Shown here in pieces: positions 10,101 to 16,100 of a stretch of DNA of 20,882 nt (within the stretch, counting starts at the first letter, position 1; each line of letters begins with the position of its first letter). The stretch spans positions 1 through 20,882 of the forward strand of contig QXVZ01001853.1 of assembly GCA_008931825.1 (NCBI GenBank). Direction: 5' to 3'. The position numbers and the translations under genes are program-made. This DNA comes from Phallusia fumigata. Taxonomy: Eukaryota > Chordata > Ascidiacea > Phlebobranchia > Ascidiidae. Below the pieces are notes generated by a model. It was not told the DNA's origin and did no database searches. It saw nothing but the letters and a program-made list of their open reading frames with translations.

Positions 10101-13100
10101 TGTTTACTCCAGTGAATTCAATTTGTGTCGTAAGCAGAAAACAAAACAACTCTTTGAAGTTGAACAAACAATGGTGTACAAACACAACCCGAGTAAGCAA
10201 AACAGCTGTAGGCGCAGGTGTATTTCTTCCGCTTACAGAGAAAAGTTTCAGTTCGATGATGTTAGCGATTGTTGAGCCATTTATTTGTAGGCGTTACCAA
10301 CTTTACTGGTGCGATCAAACGTGTTATTGCCAAACATGTCCTTGTACTGCGTCTAAATGAGCTTTCGTGTGAAGCTTTTTTTGTTTTGCCGGCCAGTGCG
10401 TTGACGTAAATGCGGTTAGCCCTGCCTTGCCTACTAAAAGTAACAAAAGTCTATTCTGCTGTAACACAACAATCCAGCGTTTGTCGAGTATTTTTTTAAA
10501 AGATGTTCACTTTTGTTTCGTGAATCGACCGGATAATCATCAATTTAAAGTCACTGTTGTTGTGGGAACCACTGTCGATATTTTTCAAATGAAAACAAAT
10601 GAACAACTTTTTGGCTACAGCTATCCTGTTAAACACATATTCCTTGCTGCGATGTATTTTGATGCCAAAACAATATATTTAGTGCATGAGTACTAGGGAT
10701 GTTCAAAGTAGATTAGCTGGCTATCATAGAATAGTTGTTTCGAATCCAGAATATCGAATCCAAGTCTTTTAATAATTTTGGCAGAATGACACACAAGATT
10801 GCTGTGACAAAACAACAATAAAGGACTGTTTATTTATATTTTAACAGTACTGTACCAAGTTTCTTCTATTACATATCCTGTAACCAAAAGTGATTTTACT
10901 TTGAACGTCTAACCCTAAACAATGTCAACCGCGCAGTAGTTACAGTAACGTATGAAAAACGTTTGTAATCCCAAGCCAGTAAAGCAACTACTATTTTCCG
11001 CCTTCATGCCACCACAAATGTACAACTAAGTCAGGTTGCGCAATCAACAACGCATTCGAATTTTTGCTGATGCTGCAGAAAGTGTTTGCGATCGTCACGT
11101 TACTCTTGCGCCCGTATGGTGTTATTATGGGTCCCCTTCCTGAAGGGGACACATATTGTTTTCACTCTGTTTTTTTTTCTTTTTTGTCCCCTGCAGCTTG
11201 TCCATGCACTTTTGTCATGAAATGTTTGATGGATTTGGATGGAACTTTCACAGCTGGTAGATATGGTCAAGGCGGTGTGTCATGAGTTTAGTTTAACCCC
11301 ATAGCCCCAGTAGTTACCCCGCTAGCCCCCTAAATGGGGCAAATAGTTAAACAGTGTCCGAATTGGATGAAATTTAGACGGTTGTATAACATGTCATTAT
11401 GGTGCAATAATTGATGTGTTTAACCCCATAGCCCCAGTGGTTACCCCGCTAGCCCCCTAAAATGGGGCAAATAGTTAAACAGTGTCCGAATTGGATGAAA
11501 TTTGGACAGTTTGTATAACATGTCATTATGGTGCAATAATTAATGTTTTTTACCCTATAGCCCCAGCAGTTACCCCACTAGCCCCCTAAAATGGGGCAAA
11601 TTAATAAAAGATGTCTGAATTAGATGAAATATAGAGAGTGTGTATATCATATCATTATGGTGAATTTGTTGCTGTGTTTACCCCATAACCCTGGCAGTTA
11701 ACTAGCCTTTTAAAGTTTGTAGGTTGGGTCATGGTTACTTATATTATTAGTTCTGTGATTCATTTTCTGTTTTCGAAAAAGTAAAGAAAAATATCTGCTT
11801 CTGTTCTGTACATACATTACAGTGAATCACAATTTCTACAACTTTGTGTGTGTGGGGACCCATGCGTTTTTGCCTGCAGAAACAATCATGTTATAAAAAG
11901 CTTAAGTAACTATGAGACCCAATGCGAAATGACACGGTCAATATATATGCATTTTTAAATAAGGTAATAGTGTACATGGAATGGAAATATTGTTAAAACC
12001 ACCCTTCTAGTTGTTAACTGTCACGTTTAACTCGCACACAAGGAAACAAACGGTGCTGTATCGGTGTTGTGGCGTCTGTTAATGTCACTGGCATTCACAC
12101 AAAAGGCAGAGGAATTGCGCACGCTCTACATGCCTTTACATGCCGTTTTTGATGAAATGATATCCTTTCCAATTACTCGATATAAACGGCAAATTTGGAT
12201 TCGAATCTGCTCGGATTCGAATGTTTAGCATTCGATATTGCCTTTGGAACATCCCTATGCATGATTTCACAAAAGGAAAGTGAAAGTGAAATTATAGCTA
12301 GAAGACAAAGGCGAAGGTGCATGCAACTTTTTCGCGTTATCGGGGATGCAAACATTTACATGCTATATACGGGGTAGCTACGTCACTGTCAAGCAGCTAA
12401 ATGACGTCAGTAAAGATATTTCACAGCAGCAGATATCAGAAAGTACACCCACAGATAAGACATTTCTGGACAAAGATAACCATAGACCTGCGCTTTGAAA
12501 ATTTCTGTTGTGTGCACAGTGGTGAGTAATAGATAAGAAGTGGAGACAACTAAAAGGTTACCAAGGGTCTTCACGGGCATATCGTTTTTCCAGTGTCTCG
12601 AAACGTGATAATAGTTGGTGGATACGTGACATTTAACCTAACGACAGTTACGTACACCTCTTATCTCACTGCAACCCCGTGCACGCAAGCATGACATTTC
12701 TATTTATGTAATATTCTTTAGTTTTGTAGCCAACTTATGTTTTGGGTGCAGGAATGGGCTTTTCCGAGGAGCAGGTACGAGCGACGATTCAATCGCAGAT
12801 TGAGAATCAGGGGGAATCTTTTGCAACTGCGGAATCACTTCTGAATGCTGTGCTGCAACGAAGGTATATTGTGCAAACTGTAGGATTTCAAAATGGGCCG
12901 AACCAATACCTAAGTATTTGCTGCCGAGAATTGTTGTTTTCTGTTGCTCGGCCAAGCAATAGAAGTGATGCTTGGTGCTCATTCAAAACATCTGAATTCG
13001 CCAGTTTAAGTTGCTATTCGAGACCCTTCAAATGCTTTCTCGATGTGAAAGTGTGCTCATTCAAACGCACTTCTACGTGTGCTCGAAAGGGAAAACTTTA

Positions 13101-16100
13101 AAGAATAAGAAATATGGCGATTATTATTACGTCATACATGTGTGACGTCAAAAAACACCGGGTGTTCTCAGCAAACCGAACAGAATAATTCCAATTTTAG
13201 CCGAAACAAAGTAAAATTTGTTTGTGTCATTTGTTTACAAAAAAACACGTTGTTAGCGTTGCTCCATCCGAACCCCAGAAAACATTAACTTGTTGCTCTA
13301 TAAACACTAACTTGTCGAGCGCATCGCTTTAAGCACACAAAATGATAAGTTGCTTTCTGTTTAAAAAGAAAATTTCGTCGGAAGTTTTTCGTTGAGGTGA
13401 CTTTAATTGATACTGACTTGAATACAAACTTTGCCTGACTGGACATATATGTAGCTGTCGCGCCTCGGCTGACGTAAAAGAGGCCAAGATTGTTGTAAAC
13501 ACAAATATGCTTTTAGGGCTATTTCGAAAATAATCGTACGTCTTCCAAGTTTTCCCACACATCCATTTGCGGACATTACATTGTGCGTCTTGCACGAGAT
13601 CAAATACATTTTGCTTCCTTTAAACTTTGGTCAACAGATCTTAAAAGGTTTATTTCCAGCTCTGATATTTGACCAAGTTCGGTTAACCCACATGAAAGTA
13701 AAATCTCAACCCTAGGGAAATATCTTTTTTGTCGTTTTTTAAAGTCAGTTAGTGCCCCATGAAAAATGCCTACCCGCGTATAACGTTCGGGCATTATATT
13801 TTAAGACTTGACGTAATTGGAAAGCCCCCTGACCGCTATGACCCTTGGCATCTTCTAACAAAGAAAATAAAGATCACACGAAAATGCCTCCCATAGCTGC
13901 TCGAATATAACTGTTTAAAGCAATTCGCAATATTACAGCTTGCAATAGGTCTTGGCAGAATACATTTTAGGTTTAGGAAATTGAAATATACGCGGACTAA
14001 CCAACCTATTGTTGTGTCATGTATGTGTAACCAGAAAAGTGTGCTTAGTCGCCCAAATACACATCGTTTTTTAAAAGGTACGTAAGACGCTCCTAGTAAG
14101 ACAAACTGACTATGCCGTGAAATTACACATGCATGTATGACACTACAACTTGATGCTTTTCACCCTAGATTTTGCTCAAATATAAAAGTTTCAAGCGTTT
14201 TTTCGCAACTTTCTAAGAACACGACTAAAATTTGCTTGGTTTGACTTTTGTTGATCATTCGGATCATCTCCAGGTCGTCATGGTTGCGCGTATGAAATGT
14301 TGCCTAATATGCGGGGTTGAAAGGACATGCTTGGATAGACATTTCAGAGGAACGGAAATACCGTGAATAAATAAAAAAATTATGGAAAAGAAAAATCGAG
14401 GGACCCAGAAAGACTGAATTTTGGCACTTTTGAACCGGGATCTCGGCTTTTGTGACAGATTGTTGAAAATGTTGCAAGAAAAGCTAAAATTTTGTCACAA
14501 GTTTTGCATTATTTTACAAAAACTCGACAAAAATGTCCAAAAAGAATATGTTTTACATTCGAAGACCAACAACATGTAACTTTAAATGAGGTGTTAGTGT
14601 ATTGATCAACCTAATTTAGAATCTGGAAGCTTTTAACAAAGGAACAGACTTGGCACGACAAAGATCGGACGTATTTATTGCTACACAGAATCTCACACTA
14701 ATTTACCTATTTTAGTGGTTTGAGTTTCAAAATCTGAAATCTATTATTTCCCAGTGCTTCAGAAGAAGTCGGAGGTAGCAACCTGTCACTTCCTGTTCCC
14801 GAAGCAAATGATCCTCATCATCTCTCCTCCGATTCTGAGCTTGAGGACTTAGATCTTTATTCGAGCAATATGGTTCTGGAAGCTGACCGTGGAATTGATA
14901 CAAGTGACTCGCCAATCCAGAGTAGAGCTCATAGCAGTTTGTCAAATCATTTTACACAGGTGAGTACATAGCACATAAGATTAGCTTGATAACTTAACAT
15001 ACCACGATATACAATTTAAAACATGGAAAATGCTGTATTTCGGCCACCAGATAAAACTTGGTAACGACAGAGTTGGCGTCAAAGTCGTCAATTGCAACTG
15101 AAAGTAAATCATTCAATTAATCAATCAAATCAGGAACAAGAGTGTAAACTGCGTGAACTACACCTGATGGTTAAAGTAAACAAAATTCACAGTAATGACC
15201 TTACCTGTCTGCTTGTAGGGTTCAACACGTCAGAAACAATGTGCACTAAGTTTACTGCAACGATGTTTATGCAAATAGTGCAACCACTTAGCAGTCGTAA
15301 GATCAGCGTTCTAATTCACGTTTTCATGTTTTTACGTTAAAAAGCGTCAGCGAACGTCGTCACCGAGCCAAGGTCAACATTCTTTCGCGTCGCAAGCCGG
15401 CACATCAATGGTAAGTTTAATTAAAAATAGTGATTAATCAAGGCACACCACAGGGAACAAACGTTCTACCTTTTGTTGGTTATGAGCATGCAGAAACTAA
15501 ATATCAGTAATGAGGCCATTGTTCGTTGCTGTGTATGCTATATCACTTTGATCAAAAAAGTCATATCTGTCTTATATGACATCGCACAAACAGGTCTTTT
15601 GTCTTTTTGTGGGCTGTAGTTCCATTTATATTCTTATATGCCAGGAAAGGTCTTGGCTATGTTTGCAATGAGCCTTCCCGCCGAATTGCATTTTAAAAAT
15701 ACATGTTTCATCCTATCTGTGTTAAAAGGCGAAATTATAATACAAAACCTTGGGAGAAAAGGGCGCTTGGGTGCCTAGTTGTCATTTGCGTTCGTGAAGT
15801 TGTCGTTCGGCGAGGTTGTCACGATTTAATGCAGAAATTAATAAAACTGGGTCGCAGAGTAGCGATGCCTATCGAATTATCGAATTGTATTCGCTTTGAT
15901 AAGTCCTGTTTGCCGCGCTCTTGAGCAACAAATGTGGCGGATCTTTCATTTTGCTGACTAGGTGATTGAGACAGGTATGCAGCACAAATAGCTGACACAG
16001 GTGGATTTAATGACCTTGGCAGAACATTTCCGCCGTTTGCACTTTACAACTGTCTGCTTAGGCCTTTCCGCAATTCAGCACAAACCTCCGTCCGTTTAGC

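Larger units (their letters stand above)
10694..12257. mobile_element. Non-autonomous hAT-like element (candidate)
   Basis: The ends are an 11-bp inverted repeat: TAGGGATGTTC at 10694-10704 and GAACATCCCTA at 12247-12257. Just inside both ends lie repeated words of the type TTCGAATCC and ATATCGAAT in opposite orientation (10739-10762 and 12197-12238), as subterminal repeats of hAT elements often are. The flanks carry TGCATGAG (10683-10690) and TGCATGAT (12258-12265), a 7/8 match that could be an 8-bp target-site duplication, but three bases (TAC) separate it from the left end. No transposase frame is seen, so the element is non-autonomous or decayed. It contains a satellite array. Confidence 0.55.
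4884..12751 (+). other. Intron 8 (7.9 kb), repeat-filled
   Basis: The largest intron, cutting the UBA between helix 1 and the MGF loop. From left to right it holds a 206-bp tandem duplication (5007-5424), a tRNA-derived SINE with a second tRNA-like piece (5802-6098), a direct duplication around an N (6258-9175), about 1.5 kb without recognised content (9176-10693), and a hAT-like element containing a satellite (10694-12257). The part over-represented by the duplication would shorten the true intron by roughly 1.4 kb. Confidence 0.8.

Noticed and set aside
10427-10696. 89-codon plus frame
   Set aside because: No recognisable domain and no splice-phase link to the IAP exons. It ends at the hAT-like element.
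11292-11720. CRISPR-like array
   Set aside because: The repeat is a contiguous 127-bp satellite without spacers, in a eukaryotic intron.
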